Origin: an uncultured Poribacteria bacterium
Lineage (GTDB): Bacteria > Poribacteria > WGA-4E > WGA-3G
Direction: 5' to 3'
NCBI GenBank assembly: GCA_951813545.1
Contig: OX638352.1
Location: forward strand, 1,922,001 to 1,986,000
DNA length: 64,000 nucleotides
The position numbers and the translations under genes are program-made. A model generated the notes under the pieces. That model was not told the DNA's origin. It saw only the letters and a list, made by a program, of their open reading frames with translations, and did no database searches. This document shows, piece by piece, positions 1 through 8,658 of this stretch. Positions within the stretch are counted from its first letter, which is position 1. Each line of letters begins with the position of its first letter.

Positions 1-1
1 C

Positions 2-1513
2 TTATAGACGCAATTTTTCAATAAGGGTTTCAACAGTCGGCGATTGATCAAGTGCCTCGTTATACTGATGAGCGATTTCCGCATCGGCGAGGGCGTTCAG
101 ATTGATTTCGCGGGTGCGTCCGTTTACAGTGAAGGTGATACTATCCCATTGAATGGCTTTTATAGAGTCGCTAAACCGATCAACAGCGCGTCCACGGAAG
201 TACGCCCGCGTGTCAGCAGGCGGGTTATGAAGTGCAGCGTCAATCTGTTCATCTGTGACAACACGCCGCATCGGAAGCCCATAGTATAACCCTTCGTCTA
301 AGTCAATGTTATGATATTCTAAATCCAAACTTTGGAGCCACGCGTCGTCCCATGCAATCTCCTCTTCTTCAACAAAGGTTTCAAGCAACCACTTCTTTGC
401 GACCCAATCGAGCCGGTCAGTGAGTGACATTGGATCCGCCTCAAGGGCGTTGAGGGTTTCCTCCCATTCAGTGAGCACCCAGTCAGTTTCAAACCCTACA
501 GCCTCCCCGAGATACTTCTGTGCGAGTGCGAGGTACTCACGCTGATGGTCGATAGCGGACATCGTTTTCCCTTCCGCCGTCATCACCATCCACCGATACG
601 TCTGGTCATGTGATACAGTCTTGATGGTATCAATCGGGTTGACGAGTGTTAGACGCTCCGGAATCCTCCGCTGTTCAATCAAAGTGATAACGAGCACAGT
701 TGTACCAACTTTAAGTGCCGTTGCGTATTCGGACATATTTGCGTCGCCCGCGATGCCGTGCAGCCTACGGTATTTAGACGCATCCGCGTGCGGTTCATCT
801 CGCGTGTTGACGATGGGACGATTGTGCATCGTATCCACACTCGCCTCCACGTGGAAGAAGTCGGATCGCTGGGATAACTGATAGTGTCCGGGCGTTGCGA
901 GTCCGGCTTCCGTTTCAATACCGAGTTTCCCTGCCCCTGCAAAGATTTGGCGCGTGATAAAGAACGGCATAATGCCCTGTTTGAGCGTCTCAAATGGGAC
1001 TTCGCGTGCCATCAGATAGTTATCGTGACAACCGTAACTATGCCCATGAAAATCGGTATTATTCTTGTATAAAAGCACCCGTTTTCCGAGCTTCTCGCTG
1101 CGCGTTTCGGCACACCGCTGAAGGATACGTTCCCCCGCTTTATCGTGCGCGACAAGCTCAAACAGGCTGCTGCATTCGGGCGTGGAATACTCCGGATGTG
1201 CATGATCGTTGTAGAGCCGTGCACCATTGGCGAGGATGTGATCGCTCTTGATTTCAGCAAAAGAGAGCCGCTCTTTATTACGTTTCCGGTCTTGCTCTTC
1301 CTCTTTTTTCTCATCTGGGTGATTCGAGAGCGAACTTGCGCGAAAACCGCGTTCATCTCGAAATGGATCTTCCCCGCGGTAGTCCCAAACCGGCCGAAAA
1401 TCCTCTTGGCGATAACTTTTTACTAACTCAATTGACTGTTTGACAGCATCAATATGAGCCTCATTTTCGAGTGTTATTCCATATTCAGTTTCGATTCCAA
1501 AAATTCTTTCCAT
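2..1513 (-). CDS. dop: Pup deamidase/depupylase (Dop), PafA/Dop family
   Basis: This is a carboxylate-amine ligase-like enzyme of the Pup pathway. Dop deamidates Pup and removes it from substrates; its paralogue PafA ligates it. The protein is about 503 residues from an ATG at 1513; a TTG two codons upstream is possible but unnecessary. Visible motifs are the N-terminal GIETEYG nucleotide-binding strand, NDHAHPEYSTPEC with the catalytic Asp at about residue 103, KNNTDFHGHSYGCHDNYL, and NTRDEPHADASKYRRLH. About 45 charged residues between the first strand and the catalytic Asp match the place of the Dop-specific loop that PafA lacks, and the length fits Dop better than PafA. It lies directly downstream of the proteasomal ATPase, as in actinobacterial arc-dop loci. 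The stop codon is at 2-4, so any Pup and 20S subunit genes lie outside the window. Confidence 0.85.
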   Translation of the reverse strand: MERIFGIETEYGITLENEAHIDAVKQSIELVKSYRQEDFRPVWDYRGEDPFRDERGFRASSLSNHPDEKKEEEQDRKRNKERLSFAEIKSDHILANGARLYNDHAHPEYSTPECSSLFELVAHDKAGERILQRCAETRSEKLGKRVLLYKNNTDFHGHSYGCHDNYLMAREVPFETLKQGIMPFFITRQIFAGAGKLGIETEAGLATPGHYQLSQRSDFFHVEASVDTMHNRPIVNTRDEPHADASKYRRLHGIAGDANMSEYATALKVGTTVLVITLIEQRRIPERLTLVNPIDTIKTVSHDQTYRWMVMTAEGKTMSAIDHQREYLALAQKYLGEAVGFETDWVLTEWEETLNALEADPMSLTDRLDWVAKKWLLETFVEEEEIAWDDAWLQSLDLEYHNIDLDEGLYYGLPMRRVVTDEQIDAALHNPPADTRAYFRGRAVDRFSDSIKAIQWDSITFTVNGRTREINLNALADAEIAHQYNEALDQSPTVETLIEKLRL

Positions 1514-1576
1514 ACACAACAGGCACCCAATTTGTAGGTTTGGTTTGAAACAGTGAGGGACTTCATAGAAAAGCAG

Positions 1577-3394
1577 CTAAATCACTCGCGCCCCAGACGC
1601 TCTGCGCCGTTCCTGTTTCTCAAGTTTGATAGGCGTAACTTTGACAACATTCGCAGGATCGTAATCAAGGAGCTTGAGCCAATCTTCAGTCGCTTCGGTG
1701 GGTGGAAAAATTTCGCTTTCTTGATACTCTGCGGCGAGCGCGCCCAACAGGTCTGCGCGCGAGATCCCACTCTCTTTTTCCGGATTATCAATCGCACGTT
1801 TGAGCGCGGACTCCTTCGCCCGTTGGACAATCGACTCAATAATAGCACCGCTGCATAGATGCCCTCGATAGAGAACATCACGTCTCCCACTTCTGAGGGA
1901 AACTTCAAGGAATCGGTTATCCTCGTCTTCACGGAACATCTCATCAACCACCTGCGCGATTAAATCAGCCACCGCCTTCTCAGCAGGGATAACCTCAGGT
2001 GGTGTCTCTCCTTCTACCTCGCTCTCCGTATCAAGCAACAACTCTGAAGCGATAGGCAGTTCCGGAGTGAGATAGATGCGGAAGATATCTTTTGCGGCTT
2101 CTGCATCTGGACGGGTTACTTTAATTTTTCTATCAATACGACCCGGACGCAAAATCGCAGGATCAATCAGGTCTGGACGGTTGGTTGCAAGGATAATAAC
2201 AACATCCTGTAAAGATTCAATACCGTCCATCTCCGCACAGAACATCGGGACAAGCGTATTGGAGATGCTATGGGACCGGAGGGCACGTCGCGTTCCCAAT
2301 ATCGATTCTGCCTCATCTATAAAGACAAATGCCAGCTTGCCATCCTCTTTCTTCTCACGGGCAATCTGAAAAATCTCTCGTACCTTCCGCTCAGATTCAC
2401 CGAGCCACATATTAAGAATTTCAGGTCCCTTGATGTGTAGGAAACAGCCTTCAACATCCTCTCCACTCTCCCTTTGGAGCCGCTGGGTTAAGTTGTAAGC
2501 AGTCGCCTTGCCGATGAGCGTCTTTCCGCATCCCGGAGGACCGTGGAGGAGGAAGCCTTTCGGTGCGCTATATTGGAACTGTTCAAAAAGTCTGGGATGC
2601 AGAATCGGGAGTTCAATCGTATCTTTAATGCGTTGGATGGTATCGTCAAGTCCTCCTACCTTTGACCACGGTATGTTCGGTACCGCCTCAAGTGCGTAAG
2701 CGTCTGTCTCTGTGGCGGGGAGATGTTCAACAGCAACCCGGAAGTTCGAGTCAATCCGAACCTCATCGCCGGGCTTTAGTTTCGCATCTGCGAGGTCTGC
2801 GGAGCGTTCAAGGACAACGGATTGTGCGTTCGGTTCCTGACCGATACGGAGCCGTCCATCCGGCATAAGGTCGGCTATCTTTGCAATAGGACCGGCATCG
2901 TTGTATCCAAGTTCACCAACAACAACAAAAGCGTCATTCAACAATACACTGAATCCCTTTTTAAGGTCAGCGGTTTTCAGTTCTGGATCAACGTTAGCGT
3001 AGTATTCAGATCCACCGACGATAACGCGAGCGACGTCCTCCTTCGGCAATCCGAGTAAAGTTCCGATGCGATTTGCGGGTGCCGTAAGTTTTTCAATCTG
3101 CGCCTCCATTTCTGCGTGGATACGGAGTGCCTCTTGCTGAATCGCGTGGATTCTTTCCTGAAATTCACCTTCATCACTGAGGATAGAACGCCGGAGTTCC
3201 AAGAGCCAGCGACGGCGCCGATCATCCACCGGTGTCTCGGAGATAATGTGGTGAATCAGTTGCAACGAATAGCCAGAACTCATCTCCTGCTCTTCGGGAG
3301 TAAGTTCTTCTTCGAGTTCTGCGTCATCTTCAATAAACAGGTCATTCCCATCAGGACCTGCGTCAATAGTTTTAGGGTTCTTCTTATCGTACAT
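1577..3394 (-). CDS. arc: Proteasome-associated AAA ATPase (Arc/Mpa)
   Basis: This hexameric AAA unfoldase recognises pupylated proteins and feeds them to the 20S proteasome in the cytoplasm. In order along 605 residues: an acidic N-terminal stretch (20-40), a predicted coiled coil (about 75-105) that binds Pup in the family, tandem OB-fold interdomain (about 105-230), then the AAA module with Walker A GPPGCGKT (285-292), Walker B FVFIDEAES (about 356-364) and an arginine-rich sensor region ATNRPDLIDPAILRPGRIDR. The C-terminus ends in ARVI, not the GQYL-type tail that docks mycobacterial Mpa onto the 20S ring. It is 63 bp upstream of dop on the same strand, probably in one operon. The family assignment is firm. 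Pup dependence is inferred from the neighbour. Confidence 0.9.
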   Translation of the reverse strand: MYDKKNPKTIDAGPDGNDLFIEDDAELEEELTPEEQEMSSGYSLQLIHHIISETPVDDRRRRWLLELRRSILSDEGEFQERIHAIQQEALRIHAEMEAQIEKLTAPANRIGTLLGLPKEDVARVIVGGSEYYANVDPELKTADLKKGFSVLLNDAFVVVGELGYNDAGPIAKIADLMPDGRLRIGQEPNAQSVVLERSADLADAKLKPGDEVRIDSNFRVAVEHLPATETDAYALEAVPNIPWSKVGGLDDTIQRIKDTIELPILHPRLFEQFQYSAPKGFLLHGPPGCGKTLIGKATAYNLTQRLQRESGEDVEGCFLHIKGPEILNMWLGESERKVREIFQIAREKKEDGKLAFVFIDEAESILGTRRALRSHSISNTLVPMFCAEMDGIESLQDVVIILATNRPDLIDPAILRPGRIDRKIKVTRPDAEAAKDIFRIYLTPELPIASELLLDTESEVEGETPPEVIPAEKAVADLIAQVVDEMFREDEDNRFLEVSLRSGRRDVLYRGHLCSGAIIESIVQRAKESALKRAIDNPEKESGISRADLLGALAAEYQESEIFPPTEATEDWLKLLDYDPANVVKVTPIKLEKQERRRASGARVI

Positions 3395-3792
3395 TTGAAC
3401 GTCTCCTCACACAGAAGCGGATGACTTTACGATAGAGTTTACCACACTTCCCACAATTTTGCGAATATTTATTTAGATTCCGCCCAAATCAAGGAATACT
3501 GCGATAATTTCCAATAGTTTAGCACAATTTGTAACACAAATGCAAGAAAAAAACAAATTTGTGAGGAATTTATAATGAATTCTCTAATTATTTATACACC
3601 GCCGACCAGCACCGAACCCCTTCATCAGAGGGAATTCGGAGACTTCTCGAAGAGCACACCATTGGTAAATTCCACATATTTTGATGATTCATTGATTCAT
3701 TATAGATATAAAGATGAGGCAAACGATTAATTTGACTTTCATCAACCTGTATGTTAAGATAGTGGCAAAACGACAGCAGGAGAAGCACTCTT
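3395..3792. other. Divergent intergenic region between arc and the acyl-CoA ligase gene
   Basis: This AT-rich 398-bp region lies between divergently transcribed genes. It carries the promoter of the rightward gene at 3732-3760. No convincing gene was seen; a 66-codon reading frame on the minus strand has no family resemblance. GGGAATTCGGAGA near 3640 resembles a short repeat also seen near 14527 and 39350. Confidence 0.6.
3732..3760 (+). promoter_or_regulatory. Sigma70-type promoter of the acyl-CoA ligase gene
   Basis: TTGACT at 3732-3737 and TAAGAT at 3755-3760 are separated by exactly 17 bp, giving an expected start site near 3767 and a leader of about 25 nt. A Shine-Dalgarno AGGAG lies at about 3778-3782 before the ATG at 3793. 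Confidence 0.65.
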
Positions 3793-5577
3793 ATGACGCT
3801 AATATCTTTGTTAGATCATTCAATCAAGCACTACGGTAGTAAACCCGCATTGGCACATAAACCGAAAGGTGGCACCTATCAGGATATCTCCTACGCCGAA
3901 CTCGGCGAAGCGGTGGACGCTTTCAGTAAAGGCCTCAATGCCTTGGGAGTGGGAAAAGATGATCGGGTTGCGATCCTATCCGAGAACCGTCCGGAATGGG
4001 CAATCACGGATTTTGGCACGCTCAAAGCCGGGGCAGTAACTGTCCCCATGTTTTCAACGCTAACTGCGGCGCAGGTCGGCTATATCCTAAAAGATTCCGG
4101 ATCAAAAATTATCTGCGTCTCTACGGAAGCGCAATTGAAGAAAGTCCTCTCTATTCGAGACGAGGTACCAACGCTTGAACAGATAATATGCTTTGATCCG
4201 ATTGAAGGTGAAACGCCAGAAGGTGTTATTCAATTTGAAGCAGTGTGTGACTTGGAAGGCGAGGTGCAAGGAATCGGGGTTAGAAACCCCTCCTACGCGA
4301 GCGAAGACGACATCGCAACGATTATCTATACTTCGGGAACAACAGGGGATCCGAAAGGGGTCATGCTAACACACGCGAATTTTATTTCAAATTTACGAGC
4401 GTGTAAATCGCTTATTGATGTGAATGAATCGGATGTGTTGTTATCGTTCCTGCCACTATCGCATGTTTTTGAACGACTCGGTGGGCATTATGTGCCGCTG
4501 TTCTCCGGCGCAAAAATAGCATACGCGGAGAGCACATTTACGGTGGCACAGAACATGCGAGAGGTCGCTCCAACAGTGATGCTCAGCGTGCCAAGGCTTT
4601 ATGAAACAATGCACGATAGAATCCTGCGCGCGGTGCAAGAGGGATCACCGCTGAAACAGAAAATCTTCCATTGGGGCGTTTCAGTCGGTTCCGCCGTCAG
4701 CTCAGCAATTCAACAAGGGGAAAAACCTTCTGCCATTTTGCAATTGAAGCAGAACATCGCGGACAAACTGGTCTTTGCGAAATTGAAAGCAGCGACCGGT
4801 GGACGATTACGCTTCTTCGTTTCAGGCGGTGCGGCATTACCGCAATCAATCGCCGAATTTTTTCATGCAGCGGGAATTCTTATTTTGGAGGGATACGGTT
4901 TAACGGAAACCTCTCCAGTTATTAGCATGAACCATCCAGCACGTTGGAAGTTTGGAAGCGTTGGCATGCCTGTTCCAGATGTGGAGGTCCAGATCGCCGA
5001 AGACGGAGAGATTTTAACCCGCGGTCCGCACGTTATGAAAGGTTATTTCAATAACGAATCCGCAACAGCAGAGGTTATCGACCAAGAGGGTTGGTTTCAC
5101 ACCGGCGACATCGGCATCATTGATGAAGATGGATTCGTCAAGATCACTGACAGAAAGAAAAACATCATTGTGCTCTCCAACGGTAAGAACGTTGCACCGC
5201 AACCGATAGAGAGTGAGTTGGTGCAAAGTCCGTTTATCAGTCAGATTATGGTGGTCGGCAGTGAACGCAAAAATCTCGCGGCGTTGATTGTTCCCAATTT
5301 CGACGCACTCAAGGCGTGGGCAGCGGAAAATGGTGTTGCCACGGATGACCTCTCAACGATGCTCAAAACACGTGAAGTTCAACAGTTGATTCAAAGCGAG
5401 ATTCGGAGCCGTTTGACCGATTTCGCAGACTTTGAACAGGTACGGCGGTTCACTCTGCTTGAGAAAGAATTTTCTCAAGAAGCGGATGAGATGACCCCCA
5501 CGCTCAAGTTGAAGCGGAATGTTATTATTGCGCGATACAGGGATGCTATTGAGGAGATGTATCCAGAGGATTCTTAA
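3793..5577 (+). CDS. AMP-forming long-chain acyl-CoA synthetase (FadD-like)
   Basis: This enzyme of the ANL superfamily activates fatty acids to acyl-CoA through an acyl-adenylate, for beta-oxidation or lipid synthesis. The 594 residues show the whole set of family motifs: the P-loop-like YTSGTTGDPKGVMLTH at about 179-194, the A5 motif GYGLTETSPVI at about 374, TGDIGIIDEDGFVKITDRKK in the hinge, and the A10 lysine motif LKLKRN near the C-terminus. The length and the LSNGKNVAPQPIE sequence fit the FadD15-type long-chain branch found in actinobacteria, Bacteroidetes and many candidate phyla. It stands alone on the plus strand with its own promoter. Chain-length preference cannot be read from the sequence. 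Confidence 0.92.
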   Translation: MTLISLLDHSIKHYGSKPALAHKPKGGTYQDISYAELGEAVDAFSKGLNALGVGKDDRVAILSENRPEWAITDFGTLKAGAVTVPMFSTLTAAQVGYILKDSGSKIICVSTEAQLKKVLSIRDEVPTLEQIICFDPIEGETPEGVIQFEAVCDLEGEVQGIGVRNPSYASEDDIATIIYTSGTTGDPKGVMLTHANFISNLRACKSLIDVNESDVLLSFLPLSHVFERLGGHYVPLFSGAKIAYAESTFTVAQNMREVAPTVMLSVPRLYETMHDRILRAVQEGSPLKQKIFHWGVSVGSAVSSAIQQGEKPSAILQLKQNIADKLVFAKLKAATGGRLRFFVSGGAALPQSIAEFFHAAGILILEGYGLTETSPVISMNHPARWKFGSVGMPVPDVEVQIAEDGEILTRGPHVMKGYFNNESATAEVIDQEGWFHTGDIGIIDEDGFVKITDRKKNIIVLSNGKNVAPQPIESELVQSPFISQIMVVGSERKNLAALIVPNFDALKAWAAENGVATDDLSTMLKTREVQQLIQSEIRSRLTDFADFEQVRRFTLLEKEFSQEADEMTPTLKLKRNVIIARYRDAIEEMYPEDS

Positions 5578-5579
5578 CG

Positions 5580-6470
5580 CTACGATGGTTCGGAGTCATT
5601 TTCAGGTTTGTGTTCATCAATAAGAGGACAAATTCCTTCAAATTCAAGGATAGTAGCGTCTCTGATTGGAAAATACTGGTGCCGTCGTCCTTTGAAGCGA
5701 ACCTTTAACGCAGGGCCTTTTTGCATCTTTCGATAGCGCGAATGCCGATGGTTTTCGCCATGAGAGTGCCCTGGGAATTTCGCTGATTCTTGCAGTTCCA
5801 ACTTTAATTGGAGGATTTCTTCAACTGTGTGTGTCAATTTCAGGAAAAGAACAGAAACCAAACGGGCAAATTTCATGAACTGTTCTGGTGTTTCTTGAAA
5901 AGCCAGGTAAAGTTGCGGGATGGGGGATTCGTGAACCACAAGTCCATTCTTATATTGTTGTGAGATTCCGTTCCGCACTCGATACTCAAACAGCCATGGA
6001 CTGGCAACGCCGAGTTTTTGATTCAGCAGGATCCGCTTGGCTCGTAGTTCTGCGAGCTGGTCTCCTGTCAGTTCACCGAATCTAGTCTCGTGATGTCTGC
6101 CTTGTTCTCTACTCTTTGCCAGCACAATTTCCCATCCAGACGAAGTTTCAGCAACCGACTGTGGAAGAACCCATGCGGCTTGGTCACGGTACGCAAGCGC
6201 AATATCGGCACCTTTCCACTCTTTTAATGCGTTTAAAAAGTCAATTTCCTCGAGAGATTCTGGTAGAAATCTGAGAGTGATTTCAGAGGAAGTTGTGTAA
6301 ACCTCTTGTACTCGAACGAAATACTGTATCCGCTTTGTCGTCCGTAGGAGTGCGAACTCACAAGTCTTACTCTGAATAGTAACTGCAGCAGTAGAGTCAT
6401 CGCCCCTGAATTGAGGTATCGTTTTTTGGTACCTTTCCACAAAAGGAAGTTCATAAATATGTTGTGGCAT
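5580..6470 (-). CDS. Hypothetical protein, 296 residues
   Basis: No family was recognised. The protein has no signal peptide or membrane segment. The N-terminal half has alternating hydrophobic strands; the C-terminal third has a His/Arg/Lys-rich segment (GHSHGENHRHSRYRKMQKG, around residues 235-253) that could be a flexible nucleic-acid or metal-binding linker. The ATG at 6470 is preceded by AGGAGCG, an acceptable Shine-Dalgarno. The gene ends 3 bp from the converging ligase gene and lies next to the disrupted TIGR02391-type gene. Uninterrupted length and codon use like the neighbours argue that it is real. Confidence 0.6.
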   Translation of the reverse strand: MPQHIYELPFVERYQKTIPQFRGDDSTAAVTIQSKTCEFALLRTTKRIQYFVRVQEVYTTSSEITLRFLPESLEEIDFLNALKEWKGADIALAYRDQAAWVLPQSVAETSSGWEIVLAKSREQGRHHETRFGELTGDQLAELRAKRILLNQKLGVASPWLFEYRVRNGISQQYKNGLVVHESPIPQLYLAFQETPEQFMKFARLVSVLFLKLTHTVEEILQLKLELQESAKFPGHSHGENHRHSRYRKMQKGPALKVRFKGRRHQYFPIRDATILEFEGICPLIDEHKPENDSEPS

Positions 6471-6535
6471 TTTTTAAACGCTCCTAATTGCCGCTTGATA
6501 ATACGAAAGAAAAAGTAATTTGAGACCTGTTTCCA

Positions 6536-6904
6536 TTAGAGTTCAGCTGACACGGATGCCCGAGAATCAACAATCCCCAGTAGATGACTGGCCAAAATTA
6601 TCAACTCTGCTGCCTCTTCCGCAGTGATTGGAATGTTTCGATGACTATACGGGTTTTTGTAAAGTCCAATTGATCCTGCAAACAAGTGGGCTGTAGCTTC
6701 TCTTTCAGGTTTCGGTTGATTGGTATCTGTTAGTGTTCCCTCTTCAGAATCAAATGCCTGCCGCATTAATCGGACTCCATAGTTTACGGGGGAATAACCA
6801 CCGGTCCCACGAACGGTTACCTCTACCTCCTTAAATGCTAGAAGTACAGCAGACTCATAGTTACCTCGTGAAAAGGAAAACCAGACTTCTGTAGCTATTG
6901 CAGG
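6536..6904 (-). pseudogene. C-terminal part of a TIGR02391/Ymh-type protein, cut by a TnpB element
   Basis: Read from the transposon end, this frame begins DPAIATEVW and continues with the family's C-terminal core: NYESAVLLAFKEVEVTVR, LMRQAFDSEEG, AHLFAGSIGLYKNPYSHRN and ITAEEAAELIILASHLLGIVD. It matches the Hypoth_Ymh domain (TIGR02391), found in proteins of unknown function often near mobile or defence genes. The matching N-terminal half lies on the other side of the element at 8281-8524. As remembered from relatives, about 45 residues that normally link the halves are missing, so the gene lost DNA as well as being interrupted. Confidence 0.75.
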
Positions 6905-7050
6905 GTCAAGGCACCCACTGCCTAAAGGCAGGGGCTTGTGCTTCGTAGACAACAGCGATTCTTGAAAAATCGACTTATATCGTCTCCACAGAGGCGTACC
7001 CAGCAAGCCTCAAGATGTTTATAGCAGCGTTGATGTCTCTATCGTGGTGT
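6905..7050 (-). ncRNA. Possible omega (reRNA) guide RNA of TnpB
   Basis: In this group the guide RNA overlaps the 3' end of tnpB and runs to the right end, with the guide drawn from flanking DNA. The right-end hairpin with its CCTTTAGG core is present just where the scaffold should end. Minus-strand sequence beyond about 6904 would be the guide. The position is inferred by analogy, and the 5' boundary is a guess. Confidence 0.35.
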
Positions 7051-8096
7051 GCCCCACATTCGGGACATGTCCACTGCCTATCAGAAAGAGAAAGATTTTC
7101 GTTGTGGTGTCCACAGTCCGAACACGGCTTACTCGTAGCCGTCCACTGCCCAACTTGAAAGAACTCACGCTTATGTTTTTGACACTTATACTTCAATATC
7201 TCAACAAATTGGGAGAAGGCGAGATCAGAGACCTTGCGTCCCCAAAGGCGTTTCATGCCGTCAAGGTTCAAGGTTTCGGTAGCGATAAGGTCAAAACGCC
7301 TGCACAAATCAGTCGCAAGTTTCCAATGCCAGTCCTTGCGTTGATTGGTGATTTTCCGATACAGACGTGCGAGTTCACGGACAGCCCGCCAGTAGTTATT
7401 AGAGCCTTTGACCTTTCGGCTGATGGCTTTATTGAGGATTCGGAGTTGTTTCAAGGACGCTTTCAAGGGTTGCGGATGTTGTATCTTCTCACCCGTGTTG
7501 AGAGTCAAGTAGGTGTCCATACCGAAGTCTATCCCTACGCTTTCACCTGTAGCAAGATAGGGTTCAGTCGTGGCATCGTCAGTGACAATGTAAAGCCAAT
7601 AGGTGCCGACCGCATCACGCAGGATTTGGATATAGCGGACTTCTCCGTTCCAGTCGCGGTGTTGATGGAAAGAGAACCAGCGTTTATTAAACGTCAATCG
7701 TTGTGTGGATGCGTTCCACGCTTTCAAAGAGAGCCTCGCACGTCCGTTGTCAAGTTTGTAGCCTGTTTTGAACTTCGCAGAGCGATAGCGGTCTTTGCGT
7801 TTGAACTTCGGCAGTCCGCCGAGACCCTCAAAAAAGCGTTCATACGTGATGTGAATGCGGATAATTGCTTCGTCAAGTGTGTCCCGCGGGATCCACGCCC
7901 AATGTTTATGGGTCCGTTGGAGCAACTTCGTCAAATGCGGTTGCAGGCGATAGCGTCCCGCATATTTACCATAAATGCGGTAATAGCGTTTTTCCAGGGC
8001 GAGAAAGTGGTTATGCACATCCGCAAGATCATCAAGCATGTTGCTCAAGCGTTTGTTTTGTGGGTGATTACGTAGCTGATATTTGTAGGTTCTCAT
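6975..8096 (-). CDS. tnpB: RNA-guided endonuclease TnpB (IS605 OrfB)
   Basis: TnpB is the transposon-encoded RNA-guided nuclease ancestral to Cas12. The 373-residue protein keeps all catalytic parts: the RuvC-I Asp190 in VGIDFGMDTYL, the RuvC-II Glu274 in IATETLNLDGM, and the RuvC-III Asp354 in HDRDINAAINI. The treble-clef zinc finger has Cys325/Cys328 and Cys344/Cys347. The N-terminal helix-turn-helix begins YKYQLRNHPQNKRL. The length is typical, with no frameshift, so the nuclease is probably functional. The start is the ATG at 8096. Confidence 0.93.
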   Translation of the reverse strand: MRTYKYQLRNHPQNKRLSNMLDDLADVHNHFLALEKRYYRIYGKYAGRYRLQPHLTKLLQRTHKHWAWIPRDTLDEAIIRIHITYERFFEGLGGLPKFKRKDRYRSAKFKTGYKLDNGRARLSLKAWNASTQRLTFNKRWFSFHQHRDWNGEVRYIQILRDAVGTYWLYIVTDDATTEPYLATGESVGIDFGMDTYLTLNTGEKIQHPQPLKASLKQLRILNKAISRKVKGSNNYWRAVRELARLYRKITNQRKDWHWKLATDLCRRFDLIATETLNLDGMKRLWGRKVSDLAFSQFVEILKYKCQKHKREFFQVGQWTATSKPCSDCGHHNENLSLSDRQWTCPECGAHHDRDINAAINILRLAGYASVETI

Positions 8097-8233
8097 GGTG
8101 TTACCAGCTACCAGTTTTTAACCCCTACACAGTGGGTAGGCAGACACGTCACCTTGCGGCAACGCTGTGTATGTCTGCCAACTGGTCTAAAGAGTATATC
8201 ATTTTTGGCATTTTTTGTCAAAAAAAAAGGAGA

Positions 8234-8275
8234 CGGGCATTCCTCCCCATCCTAAAGGATGGGGAGGAATGCCCG
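8234..8275. repeat. Left-end hairpin of the TnpB element
   Basis: A perfect 19-bp inverted repeat with arms 8234-8252 and 8257-8275 and a 4-nt TAAA loop. It matches the subterminal palindromes used as recognition structures by IS200/IS605 transposases. Confidence 0.8.
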
Positions 8276-8280
8276 AAGAT

Positions 8281-8524
8281 CGATGAATCCTTGGTTTTGG
8301 AGCCACATCCATGCTTCCCTGAGCGCTTTAGTAATCTCCTTTTGGTGCTCGCTGGGGTATTCTGCCACTGTATGTGATGCGCTAAAATTCTGGAAACTAA
8401 GTTGACTATCTGACTCTGGAAGGGAATGAAGATATTCCAAAACAACTCCTGCTAATTCTTCAGGTTCAAGGCTGAGCAAGAGCTCATGATCTGAAATTAA
8501 TTCATAGATAGACGACATACTCAT
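8281..8524 (-). pseudogene. N-terminal part of a TIGR02391/Ymh-type protein
   Basis: From an ATG at 8524 (or 8518) the frame reads SSIYELISDHELLLSL, then LEPEELAGVVLEYLHSLP and a stretch around ALREAWMWLQNQGFI. This is the usual N-terminal part of proteins whose C-terminus is the TIGR02391 domain. After GFIDL it runs into the transposon hairpin and stops at 8252. It is the missing front half of the fragment at 6536-6904. Confidence 0.72.
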
Positions 8525-8658
8525 TCCCAAATGACAATAAAGGTTGATAGGGTCAAGAACACATGAAAAATAATAACATAAAAAGTATATCCGTGTCAAA
8601 TTTTTGAGGCGTTGCGTGTATCGGGGTTACAAACCCTACTAATGATGGGTCAGTTCTT

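Larger units (their letters stand above)
6905..8280 (-). mobile_element. IS200/IS605-group element carrying tnpB only
   Basis: A TnpB gene is bracketed by two subterminal hairpins typical of this group. The right-end hairpin, in minus-strand sense, is CCCCTGCCTTTAGGCAGTGGG at about 6912-6932. The left end is a 19-bp stem with a TAAA loop at 8234-8275. There is no TnpA (Y1 transposase), so the copy is non-autonomous. The exact ends are uncertain by about 10-20 bp, since these elements make no target duplication. It sits inside a TIGR02391-type gene. Confidence 0.75.

Noticed and set aside
1..1600. A Pup or UBact gene within the window
   Set aside because: No short frame ending in a Gln/Glu tail was found next to dop or arc. 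It would be expected left of position 1.
3588..3788. A 66-codon open frame upstream of the acyl-CoA ligase gene
   Set aside because: It overlaps the ligase promoter and has no family resemblance or ribosome site.
7044..8075. A 343-codon open frame on the plus strand
   Set aside because: It is fully antisense to the TnpB gene, whose motifs are clear, and its translation shows no recognised domain.
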